Assembly (NCBI GenBank): GCA_963753245.1 | Contig: CAVWBK010000002.1 | Location: forward strand, 924,607 to 988,606 | Source: VRUE01 sp963753245 | GTDB lineage: Bacteria; Actinomycetota; Thermoleophilia; Solirubrobacterales; 70-9 | Direction of reading: 5' to 3' | Length of the DNA: 64,000 nt | Shown here: piece after piece, positions 26,313 through 34,656 of the stretch | Numbering within the stretch: position 1 is the stretch's first letter | How the letters are laid out: each line of letters opens with the position of its first letter | Notes under the pieces: generated by a model | The model's input: only the letters and a program-made list of their open reading frames with translations | What the model was told of the DNA's origin: nothing | Database searches by the model: none | Made by a program: the position numbers and the translations under genes

Positions 26313-26563
26313 TCCGGCGCCGGTGCGTCGAAGCCGGACTCGAGCCCTTCGCTCTCCGAGCGGTAGGCAGCTAGAGCCTCTGGGTCGCCGGCGAGATTCT
26401 CGAACCCGGACGCAATCTCGGCCAGCATCGCCTCCTCATCGGCGACATTGACGAGCTTGGAGACGATCTCTCCGGCAGGCTCGCCGCGGCGGGCGGCCAG
26501 CGCGTTCAGCCGATCACGCGTCTCAGTCGGAACCCTGATCGTGGTGGTGTCCGAAGAAGCCAT
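26306..26563 (-). CDS. Ribbon-helix-helix antitoxin
   Basis: 85 residues. The N-terminus D-T-T-T-I-R-V-P-T-E-T-R-D-R-L-N-A-L-A-A is a ribbon-helix-helix DNA-binding motif; the acidic C-terminus (ends A-P-A-P-E-W) would wrap the MazF toxin. Its ATG is the left edge of a perfect palindrome that is the obvious autoregulatory operator. Confidence 0.85.
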   Translation of the reverse strand: MASSDTTTIRVPTETRDRLNALAARRGEPAGEIVSKLVNVADEEAMLAEIASGFENLAGDPEALAAYRSESEGLESGFDAPAPEW

Positions 26564-26581
26564 GTAGACATGTAGTCTACA
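26563..26581 (-). promoter_or_regulatory. Operator of the toxin-antitoxin pair
   Basis: TGTAGAC, five bases, GTCTACA: a perfect inverted repeat abutting the antitoxin start codon. Ribbon-helix-helix antitoxins bind such sites as dimers of dimers. A TAGACT hexamer inside it, about 10 nt before the ATG, could be the -10, giving a very short or leaderless mRNA. Confidence 0.65.
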
Positions 26582-26686
26582 GAAGCCAGGCGGACAGTCA
26601 CGTCGTCCGCTGGGATTTGCACAGGTTTGCGCCGAGACCGCTCTTCCCCAATGTCGCCCGGGAAGAAGTTTGGAGGTCAGGCCGAC
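26582..26686. other. Integrase 3' flank similar to the two tRNA-His scars
   Basis: From about 26666 (TGGAGGTCAGGCCGACTCAG) the sequence parallels 15315-15335 and, more loosely, 25861-25880, but the tRNA half itself is absent here. It is the element-side arm of the attachment region. Confidence 0.45.
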
Positions 26687-27982
26687 TCAGGCTGGTCCGT
26701 GCCTGGCACCCTCGATCGGAGTTTGGTGCAGGTTGGGCGTAGCTGACTCGGGATGGTCCCCCTCCTGTCCCGCCATGTGCGTGAGCAGATCGTAAGCGTC
26801 GGTGATCGCCTCAGGCCTAAACGCCCGCTCGATCAGCTCGGCCTCCTGGTCGCTTGGGGAGTAGTGGGAGTAGATCATCGTCGTCTTGATGTCCTTGTGC
26901 CCCATCCACTCCATGATCGTGCGCAGGGGGATGCCGGCGGCGGCGCAGGTCGTGCCGAAGGTATGGCGCAGGTCATGGAAGGTGAGGACGGGCACCAGCT
27001 TGACCTTGCCATCCTCGTCCTTCTCCTCGGTGAAGCGACCGATCTTCCCCTTCTTCAGGTAGGCCTTGAACTGTTTAAGGACCCGACTGCGGTCCAGGCG
27101 GCTACCCAGTTCGGGGTGGGCGAAGACGAGATCGTCATCGCCCTGGTAGGCCGATCGCTGGAAGTGGCGCTCCAGCTCGCGCGCCGCCCGCTCGGGGAGC
27201 GGGACGGATCGCAGCTTTCGGGACTTCGTCTTCTCGACGCGAACGCGCACGGCTCCCCAGTCGATCTGGCGCCAGCGCAGTCCCAGTAGCTCGCCCTGAC
27301 GCAGCCCGGTCATCGAGGCGAGGAGGTACAGGGTGCGCTGCAGGCGCCCGGTCTGATCATCGGTACAGAGGCGCAGGAGGGCCTCGAGCTCAGCGTGGTT
27401 GAGAAAGTGGATTTCTTCCTCGTCGTAGACCTTGGGCCGGTCGACGGCGTCGGCGACGTTGGCCTCGACCCATTCCTGCTTGAGCGAGTAGGCGAGGATC
27501 CCGTGCAGCAGGCTCATCCAGTTGAGGACGCTCTTCGGCGAGACCCTCTCGCCCTTGGGGGTGAGCTTGCGCAGGAGCTTCTGCTGGACGCGGTCAACGT
27601 CTTGGGGAGTGATCGAGTCGAGCCGCCGCGAGCCGAGCTCGGGATCGAGATGGATGCGCTTGTAGCTGCGGTAGGCCTCGATGGTCCTCGCCTGGCGGCC
27701 CATCGCCTCGAGCCGGTTGATGTGGAGGTCGCCGGCCTCGGAGAAGAGGACGACCTCCTCACTCGTCGGCGGCTTGTACTCGAGCATCAGCTCGCGGAGC
27801 CGGGCCTCGGCCTCCTTGCGGCTCAGCCCGTCCCTCGACCCCGCCTGTCTGATCCGGCCCAGGCTTCGCTTGACCCGCGTTCCGTTGACCCACCAGACTC
27901 CCTGCCACGATTCACCCTTGAGCGTGACCGAGCCGGTGCCGTAGGCGCGCTTCTGATTACGCTTTCCTTGCACTGGAGCCAC
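26687..27982 (-). CDS. Tyrosine recombinase (integrase)
   Basis: 431 residues. N-terminal arm-binding domain (about 10-70), core-binding SAM-like domain (about 75-170) and catalytic domain with all key residues: R228 in T-G-L-R-Q-G-E, H336-D-L-R339-H, H362 in W-M-G-H-K-D and nucleophile Y371 in T-T-M-I-Y-S-H-Y. It would integrate and excise an element at a tRNA gene. The gene's 3' end runs into the attachment-flank sequence, and copies of that end are found next to both tRNA-His repeats. It appears intact and is followed upstream by an excisionase-like gene. Confidence 0.95.
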   Translation of the reverse strand: MAPVQGKRNQKRAYGTGSVTLKGESWQGVWWVNGTRVKRSLGRIRQAGSRDGLSRKEAEARLRELMLEYKPPTSEEVVLFSEAGDLHINRLEAMGRQARTIEAYRSYKRIHLDPELGSRRLDSITPQDVDRVQQKLLRKLTPKGERVSPKSVLNWMSLLHGILAYSLKQEWVEANVADAVDRPKVYDEEEIHFLNHAELEALLRLCTDDQTGRLQRTLYLLASMTGLRQGELLGLRWRQIDWGAVRVRVEKTKSRKLRSVPLPERAARELERHFQRSAYQGDDDLVFAHPELGSRLDRSRVLKQFKAYLKKGKIGRFTEEKDEDGKVKLVPVLTFHDLRHTFGTTCAAAGIPLRTIMEWMGHKDIKTTMIYSHYSPSDQEAELIERAFRPEAITDAYDLLTHMAGQEGDHPESATPNLHQTPIEGARHGPA

Positions 27983-28103
27983 TACTCCTTTGCCGTGGGC
28001 ACGCCGTTGGCGCGATGCCGCCGATTGATATGTCTAGGCATCCAGGCATCGTGGCGGTTCGCATCGCTCGTTTCGACCATAGCCGGTTTTGCCGACATCG
28101 CGA

Positions 28104-28337
28104 CTAGCTCAATTCGCCCTGCTCGCGTCGCTCGAGCCACTCCATGATGGCTGAACGGCGGAAGCGCTTGACGCGGCCGAAGCAGAGGTGCGGGATCTCG
28201 TTCGCCCGGCAGAGCGCCCAGATGTAGTCGACCCGGACCCCGACGACCTGCGCCACTTCATCGGCGCTGAGCAGCGGATCCAAGCCCGCCACCTGCTCGG
28301 TGGCAGCCGGTAGGGCGGCTGTCGCCGGATGGCTCAT
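28104..28337 (-). CDS. Excisionase-like helix-turn-helix protein
   Basis: 77 residues. The HTH_17/MerR-like core D-P-L-L-S-A-D-E-V-A-Q-V-V-G-V is followed by Y-I-W-A-L-C-R-A-N-E-I-P, and then by F-R-R-S-A-I-M-E-W-L, as in Xis/AlpA DNA-binding proteins. ATG 28337 is chosen because the longer open frame is arginine/proline-rich noise. Located 121 bp upstream of the integrase on the same strand, it is likely the recombination directionality factor. Confidence 0.85.
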   Translation of the reverse strand: MSHPATAALPAATEQVAGLDPLLSADEVAQVVGVRVDYIWALCRANEIPHLCFGRVKRFRRSAIMEWLERREQGELS

Positions 28338-28680
28338 CCTCTCCGCTGCGGCGCGCGGTATCGGTCGGCGTGCATACCGCCAAGACGTGCTCGATGGCCT
28401 CGGCGCTACCCCCGCGCCCGACGGACCGCCCCCACTCCCCCACCCCGCGACGGTACGTCGAGGCCGATCGAACCGCCGGCGCAGCCCGCCGGGCGCTGGA
28501 CGCCTCTGACTCATTTGGATCGTGCTCAACGCTTTCATCGCTCTTCCTAGTCTGTTGATTGTGGGCGACCATTCATGGCCGACCCCTTCTCTGCTCTTGC
28601 TCTCCCCGCAGTCCCCGTAGAGCCTCGACGGCAGTCGCGTACTCAAAGCGCCACGGCGCCTTCGGCCCCGCGCCGATCCG
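28338..28680. other. Eroded DNA before the coupling-protein fragment
   Basis: No gene. Frame-shifted pieces near 28610-28650 (for example S-T-A-V-A-Y-S-K-R-H-G) resemble the residues expected just before the TraG fragment that follows, so the fragment's 5' part is probably frameshifted here. Confidence 0.4.
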
Positions 28681-29376
28681 CAGTCCGCCGAGCATCCCAA
28701 CTTCGACCCCGCCCGCTTCGCCGCCTCCGCCGACACGATCTACATCACCGCCCCCGAGCATCGCCAGGCGCTCTGCGCGCCGCTGATCGTCGGCCTGCTC
28801 GAGCAGGTTCGCCACGCCGTTTATGAGCGTGCAGCCCAGGAAGAAGAGGACCCGCAGATGCTCTGGGCGCTCGACGAGGTCGCCAACATCGCCCCGATCC
28901 ATGATCTGCCGGCGCTGATTTCCCAGGCCGGTGGGCAGGGCTTGCAGGTGATGGTCGGGCTGCAGGACCTGAGTCAGGCCCGCAGTCGCTGGGGAGCGGA
29001 GGTGGCCGAGGGGTTCATGAGCCTCTTCCAGACTCGTTTGGTGCTCTCGGGCATCGGTGACCCCCGCACTCTGGAGGCGATCTCTGTGGCGCTGGGGGAG
29101 TATGACCGCAAGGTGGTGTCGCAGACGCTGGGCAGGAGCGAGAGCGATCGTTGGCGCGATCCCCATCAATCCAGCGAGTCGGTGGGCTACCAGACGCAGC
29201 GCCAGCGGGTGCTGGGGCCGGGGGAGGTGGCGAAGCTGCCGGCGGGGCAGGGCTTGTTGCTGCGGGGTGGAGATTGGGGCCTGATCGGGGTGACGCGGTG
29301 GTTTGAGTCGGAGCCTTGGAGGACCGTGGGCGAGACGCCCAACAACTCGCTACGCACAGGACGCGCTCACGTGTAA
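28681..29376 (+). pseudogene. C-terminal fragment of a TraG/TraD-type coupling protein
   Basis: Open in one frame: E-H-P-N-F-D-P-A-R-F, then D-T-I-Y-I-T-A-P-E-H-R-Q-A-L-C-A-P-L, then L-W-A-L-D-E-V-A-N-I-A-P-I (Walker B) and GGQGLQVMVGLQDLSQAR. This is the TraM-recognition/ATPase C-terminal half of type IV coupling proteins that feed relaxosomes to a conjugation channel. Walker A and the whole N-terminal half are missing and there is no start. An ATG at 28858 would give only 172 residues. A remnant of conjugation machinery. Confidence 0.8.
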
Positions 29377-29865
29377 CGGAAAAGGCACGGAAGCCCCTTG
29401 CTCAAGCGGCTTGCGGGCCAACACAGGCCACAGCTGTTGAATGCCCCGGATCAGCCGACGCCGCTGACGCGGCAGCGACATCAGTCAGAGACCACTAGAT
29501 GACTGTCCCAAGCTACAGACACGGTCATCAACGGTGCCAAGGTTGGCACCGTTCGGGCCAAGATTTGCTGTCAACATCGAAACATGGCTCGAAGGAAAAC
29601 CTGGAGTGATCGCGAGCAGCCATCGAGAGGCTGATGATCAGTCTGATGGGTAGGTCCGGGGGCGCTGATTGCCGTTGTCGATGCTGTCGTCCGTTGTGGA
29701 CTTGTCCGTCTCCGCAAGGCGGTTGCGTTTCTATCGGGCCTGCTGGCCGAGCGCTCGTTGATCATCGCCGAGCCCCGGTGCTTCCCACAAGACCTGCCCG
29801 GCAAGGGCGGCCAGCTCGCCTCCGACCGCTCTGCGAGCATGGCATATGCGTTCTTTATCGGGATC
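29377..29865. other. Intergenic with a long palindrome
   Basis: No gene. Contains the 24-bp palindrome at 29530-29553 and the upstream region of the delta-60 repeat gene. Confidence 0.45.
29530..29553. promoter_or_regulatory. 24-bp perfect palindrome
   Basis: AACGGTGCCAA, GG, TTGGCACCGTT: 11-bp arms with a 2-bp centre. Too tight for a transcription-terminator loop and without a T-run, so a dimeric protein-binding site (repressor operator or transfer-related site) is more likely. Confidence 0.45.
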
Positions 29866-31251
29866 ATGAATAGGCGTTTGATCGCAGTTGTAGCTCTGGC
29901 TATATTTGCCTTGGTTGCTGTGTCGACGGCGGAGGGACGCACGCACCTCGATCGGTGGTTTGGTCATCGGGGCGTCCTCGGAGTCCCAGGTTTGACCCCA
30001 ATCCTCGCGACACCATCTGGGGTGGGGCACAGGATGGCGAACTACCCCGGTGGGCGTCTGATCGTGGGTGGCAGCAGCCCACTTGGCTTCACCGTGAGAC
30101 GCTACCTCCCAGATGGCAAGCTCGACCTCAGCTTTGGCGAACACGGCATCGCGACGATTGCGCTGCCAAGTGGGGAACCAAACCGCGAAGGGGCCAGCGG
30201 AAGCGCGACAGCTCTAGCTGTGCAGCCCGACGGCAAGATACTCGTTGGTGGCTCCTATCTGCCGTACTCCCCCGAGGAATGTGGTGATGAATGCGAAGAA
30301 GAAGCCGATGAACCGATGTGGACAGCGCTCGCCCGCCTCAATCCCGATGGTGGTCTGGATCCGCATTTTGGTGGCAACCGAAAGGGCAGACACAAGGGCA
30401 GACACCTGGGCGAGGTTCTGAGCTCAAAATCGAACAGCATCAATGACGTTGCAATTCAGGGAGAAAGAATATTGATAGCCGGCGAGGAGGAATCCACATT
30501 CACGTCGACCGGCTATGTGGCGCGCTTCGATCTCAACGGCGCCCCGGATCGGACCTTCGGTGCGGGTGATGGCTGGCAGGAGATCCCCGGACTGCCGAAA
30601 CATAAGAAAAGGAGCTTTTCACGATTGGCTGCGGTGAGTGGCGTCAGCCTTGGACATGGAGGACGAATCTATGCGGCTGGCTACACGGACGGCCGCTTCA
30701 TGCTGGCCCGACTCACCCGCCGTGGCCGCCTCGATCATCGTTTTCACCACAGCGGCATCGTTGCGACAAGCTTCATGGGCGGTCACTGTGCATGTTCGTG
30801 GGGAGAGGGCATAACCCGAGATCGCCATGGTCGGCTCTTGGTTTCTGGCTATCTCGGGAAGGGAACGGAAGGAATTGCGATTGCGGTAGCGAGATACCTT
30901 CCAGACGGATCACTTGATCGAAGCTTCGGCCGTCGTGGCTTGGCCACGAATCGCGTTGGGTCGCGGACGTTTGGGTACGGCGTGGCAGTTCAGCCAAACG
31001 GATCGATCGTGGTCGCAGGGTCCTCATCTGGTCCGCGATTGAGAGACGAATCCTTCACCGTGGTTCGCTTCCGATCTGACGGTCAGCCCGACCGAAGCTT
31101 CTTCCGCAGAGGGGTCTTTCGCGCCCATTTTCACGACCGCGCGCTGCAGCCGCTGGTCGATCCATCGGGTCGTCTCCTCGTTTCCGGGGAAAAGACCGTC
31201 GTCCGGTTCGTCAATGGTGGGCGGGCTCGGAGCCTCCGTAGAGGTACGTGA
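29866..31251 (+). CDS. Secreted delta-60 repeat beta-propeller protein
   Basis: 461 residues. Signal peptide MNRRLIAVVALAIFALVAVS; in-frame ATGs at 29758 and 29842 lie upstream of it. At least six repeats of about 55-60 residues follow, each with a V-Q-x-D/N-G-x-I-x-V-x-G block and L-D-x-S-F-G-x-x-G (LDLSFGEHGIATIAL, LDRSFGRRGLATN, PDRSFFRRGVF). This is the delta-60 family of extracellular propellers. Function unknown. Its TGA overlaps the start of the next gene, so the two form an operon of secreted propellers. Confidence 0.85.
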   Translation: MNRRLIAVVALAIFALVAVSTAEGRTHLDRWFGHRGVLGVPGLTPILATPSGVGHRMANYPGGRLIVGGSSPLGFTVRRYLPDGKLDLSFGEHGIATIALPSGEPNREGASGSATALAVQPDGKILVGGSYLPYSPEECGDECEEEADEPMWTALARLNPDGGLDPHFGGNRKGRHKGRHLGEVLSSKSNSINDVAIQGERILIAGEEESTFTSTGYVARFDLNGAPDRTFGAGDGWQEIPGLPKHKKRSFSRLAAVSGVSLGHGGRIYAAGYTDGRFMLARLTRRGRLDHRFHHSGIVATSFMGGHCACSWGEGITRDRHGRLLVSGYLGKGTEGIAIAVARYLPDGSLDRSFGRRGLATNRVGSRTFGYGVAVQPNGSIVVAGSSSGPRLRDESFTVVRFRSDGQPDRSFFRRGVFRAHFHDRALQPLVDPSGRLLVSGEKTVVRFVNGGRARSLRRGT

Positions 31252-32906
31252 TGCGCAAGCACCTCCACTTGCCGTTCCTTGCGATGCTCGTGCTGGTGCT
31301 CTCGCTTGCCACCGGGACCGCCACAGCCATTGCGGGTCAAATCGAAGAATTTGAAGTGCCAGGAGCGAAATCCTTCTTAGAATCTGGGATCACGTCAGGG
31401 CCCGACGGTGCTGTCTGGTTCACATTCGCAAACGGCAATGTCAGCTTCATTGGCAAACTCACACCCAGTGGCCAGGTTGCATCCTTCCCCCTGCCCCCCG
31501 GCTCGACATATATCGAAGGCATCGCTCCCGGCCCCGATGGGGAAATGTGGATCACAGCCAGCAACGGAGGCACGTCCCACGTAATAGAGAAAATCACCCA
31601 GGCGGGGGGCGTCACAGAGTTCGCTGTCCCAAGCACCTCTTACCCTGGCCGCATCGTCTCTGGACCCGACGGCAATCTATGGTTCACCGATCTTGGCGGT
31701 GAGGACGTCAGCCGTATGACGACGGAGGGCCAGATCACCGAATTCCCTGTTCCAACGACAAACGGCACACCTGATGCGATCACCGTCGGGCCGGACCGAA
31801 ACGTTTGGTTCACCGAGACTCACGGAAACAAGATTGCACGAATAACACCTGACGGACAGATCACGGAGTTTCCCCTTCTCCCAGCGCCACGAAACGAAGG
31901 GCCCCGTGGAATTACGTCTAGCCCCGATGGGAAGATCTGGTTCACGGAGTTCGGCAGAGAAGCCCTTGCAAGCCTCTCTGTGGACGGAACGCTAACTGAG
32001 TTCGCTCTGCCAAGTGCCAGCCGAGAGCAGGAATCAATCACCGCTGATCGTAGCGGCGACCTGTGGTTCACCGAGGGTGATCATGAAGTTATCGGCATGA
32101 TGACTCCCAAGGGACGGCTCACGGAATTCCTGCTGCCCAGATACAGTCGACCTAGAGGTATCACTCTTGGATCCGATGGGAACATCTGGTTCCCGGTCAA
32201 TGGAGAAGACGGGCCCCGAGTCGATCGAATTCAGCCGAGTAGCCCACCGCCCGTACCCGTTGCATCGGCGGCGCCGGTGCTCCGCGGGAAGCACGATCTT
32301 GCTCAGCGGATTGGTGTATCGAGCGGCAAGTGGTCGGGCACTCCCACCGCCTTTGTCTATGAATGGGAACGATGTGATGCAGGGGGTGAGAAGTGCGACC
32401 CGATCAATGATGCGCACGGTCAGAGTTATACCCTCAATACGGCGGACCTTGGACACACGATCCGAGTCGTCGTGGGGGCGAAAAATGCAGCCGGAACGAC
32501 CTACGCAACAACGTTGCCGACCGGGGTCATCGGACGGGGTCCAAAGCCACTCAGCGTGGCGATAAGTAGTTCGATGGTGCAGGTACGACGGGGCTGGGCA
32601 GCGTTCCCGCTTGCTTGTCATCAGGGCGTGCCAGGCAGCTTCTGCACCGGCACGGTGTGGATTGCGCTGTGTGCTCAAGTCCGTGGATCCGCTGAATTCC
32701 CTCTGCTGAGCGGAACCGCCGGGATGACGCATTACCGACTCAAGCGGGGCCACAGAACATCGGTTCATGTGCGACTAAGAGAAGAAGTGAATTCGTTGCT
32801 CTCGCAATCTCGGAGTCGTCGCATCAGGGCTTGCACGAAGGTAAGCCTTTGGGGCGGTAGGACCAGCCGCCGAGAAGTTGTCCTTACGCGGCCGACTCAT
32901 GCCTAG
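31251..32906 (+). CDS. Secreted Vgb-like seven-bladed propeller with Ig-like tail
   Basis: 551 residues; ATG at 31251 shares bases with the previous stop (TGATG); a GTG at 31248 is the alternative. Signal peptide, then about seven blades with S-G-P-D-G-x-x-W-F-T and I-T-E-F-P-V/L-P motifs (residues about 27-330) as in virginiamycin B lyase. A domain at about 345-430 (GKWSGTPTAFVYEWERCDAG) is the Ig/fibronectin-like module common in Solirubrobacterales exported proteins. The lyase's catalytic His/Glu cannot be confirmed by eye, so antibiotic degradation should not be assumed. Confidence 0.8.
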   Translation: MRKHLHLPFLAMLVLVLSLATGTATAIAGQIEEFEVPGAKSFLESGITSGPDGAVWFTFANGNVSFIGKLTPSGQVASFPLPPGSTYIEGIAPGPDGEMWITASNGGTSHVIEKITQAGGVTEFAVPSTSYPGRIVSGPDGNLWFTDLGGEDVSRMTTEGQITEFPVPTTNGTPDAITVGPDRNVWFTETHGNKIARITPDGQITEFPLLPAPRNEGPRGITSSPDGKIWFTEFGREALASLSVDGTLTEFALPSASREQESITADRSGDLWFTEGDHEVIGMMTPKGRLTEFLLPRYSRPRGITLGSDGNIWFPVNGEDGPRVDRIQPSSPPPVPVASAAPVLRGKHDLAQRIGVSSGKWSGTPTAFVYEWERCDAGGEKCDPINDAHGQSYTLNTADLGHTIRVVVGAKNAAGTTYATTLPTGVIGRGPKPLSVAISSSMVQVRRGWAAFPLACHQGVPGSFCTGTVWIALCAQVRGSAEFPLLSGTAGMTHYRLKRGHRTSVHVRLREEVNSLLSQSRSRRIRACTKVSLWGGRTSRREVVLTRPTHA

Positions 32907-33414
32907 CCTCCTCCTCGACGGAGTGAACGCCGCGTCATCACCAATGGTATACGTTGCCAGTCGATCTGGCGAGCGGTGGAGTGAATGTCGCTCCCACTTC
33001 GGTGACTGGAAGCAGCAGAGGGAGCGTTTGAGGGCTCTCCGGCCGGATCCGACTGTTCCCCGTCACCTATCGGTGGCAGTCTATGCAGGGCATGGGCACA
33101 CGACCTTGACTTGCGCAAGTGCGCCCACCCCACCCGTTGGGAGCTGCGCTCAAAGCGATTTGTTGTGGGCGCAAGATTAGGGCGCCGCGCTAGCACGATG
33201 CCACTATCCACCACTTCAGATTACGGACAGGGATGCGTGGATCGAGGCGACACCCGCGACAGCCCGGAGACAAATCCGTCGGCAATGAATGTGGAGCTGC
33301 ACGGCTACCGCCCCACGTTCGCCATCGCGTCGGGACTTCAGGGATCCTTGATTTCTGCCGAAAAGTCTCTAGAATCTCGCCTGCGAGTGGCTAACAAGCT
33401 CTCGCAACAGCGTT
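32907..33414. other. Intergenic, no gene recognised
   Basis: Frames 32878-33180 and 33111-33416 (plus) and 32903-33214 (minus) have no domain or ribosome binding site. It lies between convergently transcribed genes. Confidence 0.45.
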
Positions 33415-33436
33415 GAAGCCGCCGCAAGGCGGCTTC
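33415..33436 (-). terminator. GNRA-loop hairpin after the DUF3800 gene
   Basis: GAAGCCGCC, loop GCAA, GGCGGCTTC, just past the stop at 33444. Strong stem, but no clear T-run. Confidence 0.5.
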
Positions 33437-33443
33437 GGTGCGT

Positions 33444-34136
33444 CTAGGGTCCAATCTGGCAGACGATACTGGGCTCGAGGATCTTCCAGAGCGCCGTGAT
33501 CGCTTGTCCGGAGGCGCTGTCGGGGCTGTCCCGGCCGTCGCGCCGGCGCTGAAAGAGGAAGGCAGCGAGGTCGGCGATTTGGACTCCCGGCGTGTGGTGG
33601 CTGTGGACGATGCCAGGAGCCTCGACGATGCGCGGATCAGACCCGTGCAGGAGTTCCTTGCGGTGATGAGCGTGGACGGCTCTGACCAGGGCAGGGTCCG
33701 TGCTGCCAGCCTCGTCGAAGATGAGCAAACAGCGATCGCCAAGCTCCTGGCCTTGGCACTCCAGGCACGCCAGCAGCTGATCGACGGCGCGCACCCTGGC
33801 GACGCTCAGATCGCCAGCGGCTTCTCCCGTTCGCTCGATGGACACCAGGGCAATCTTGCCGTCGCAGGGCTCGATGGCTTTGAGTGCCAGTCGGTAGGCA
33901 TGAACTCTCAGCGCCGGCTGATCGCGAAGGGCCCTCCAAGCGCGGCCGGAATGAAATAGATCGGAGCCGTGTAGCTCGGCGTCAGGGTCGACGCCGTGAT
34001 CGGCGAATCGCCCTGGAATCGAAAGGATCGCGCGCTGCATCCCCGCATCGCGCTCATCGTGCACCAGCAGCGCGGCGAAGCTGTAGAGCGTGTCGGTGTA
34101 GGTCTCGTCTATGTAGGCGAGGTAGATGAGAGGAGC
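33444..34136 (-). pseudogene. DUF3800 protein lacking a start codon
   Basis: The frame is open from just after a TAG at 34137-34139 down to 33444. It encodes a complete DUF3800 core: I-Y-L-A-Y-I-D-E-T near the N-terminus, L-L-I-F-D-E-A-G in the middle and G-V-Q-I-A-D-L-A-A-F near the end. These acidic motifs suggest an RNase H-like nuclease fold. No ATG, GTG or TTG precedes the first motif; the first usable start (GTG 34064) would remove it. The break lies about 20 bp from the stop of a relaxase tail, so recombination at that junction cut off the start. A non-standard start cannot be excluded. Confidence 0.7.
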
Positions 34137-34151
34137 CTATGTGGTCTATCT

Positions 34152-34560
34152 CTATTCGATCCCGAAGCCGTGGTCGAGTTCGCGATCTCGATCGATCTCG
34201 CGCTGGAGCTCCGCCCGAAGACGCTCCGCGTGTAGCTCATCCGTGTTCCTGGTGACGCTCTCCTCCTGCGCCCCGCTGCGGCGCATGCGCTCGCCGAGCC
34301 GTTCGATCGCGCCGGTATCCATCCCCGCTTCCCCCAGGTCCTCCCGCGCCACATAGACCTGGCTCTGCTCGCGGGCGCGGCTGAGCGCGACGTAGACGTG
34401 CTCGCGATGAGTCTGCCAGCCGCCGGTCAGGATGCCCGAGGCCTCGGCGGTGATGCCGGCGGGCCTTGTAGAGGGTGGACGACGTAGCTCAGGGTTGAGG
34501 TCGACGAAGCGGATGGTGGCTACCTGGACCTGGCGAGATTCGCACTCGTGATCTCGACTC
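34152..34560 (-). pseudogene. Relaxase/helicase 3' tail, copy 1
   Basis: Encodes the C-terminus of a TrwC/TraA-type relaxase-helicase: GITAEASGILTGGWQTHREH, then VYVALSRAREQSQVYVARED (SF1 helicase motif VI), G-A-I-E-R-L-G-E-R-M-R-R-S-G-A-Q-E and the terminal D-H-G-F-G-I-E-stop. Upstream of G-I-T-A-E-A-S the frame shifts and homology fades near 34560. There is no start, ATPase or relaxase domain. It is one of three copies of this gene end in the window. Confidence 0.85.
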
Positions 34561-34656
34561 CGACCCGGATGCTGATATCTACGGCGTTCCCGGCTGCGGC
34601 GGGAACCGCTTGGCCGGACAGCCGAGGCCGACTTCAGAAACAGTCGGGCCCACGCT

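Noticed and set aside
28338..28736. Long N-terminal extension of the excisionase-like protein
   Set aside because: Low-complexity Arg/Pro/Gly sequence; the conserved part starts after the ATG at 28337.
31251..32906. Naming the Vgb-like propeller a streptogramin lyase
   Set aside because: Propeller repeats alone are not diagnostic; the protein is secreted with an added Ig-like domain and catalytic residues could not be confirmed.
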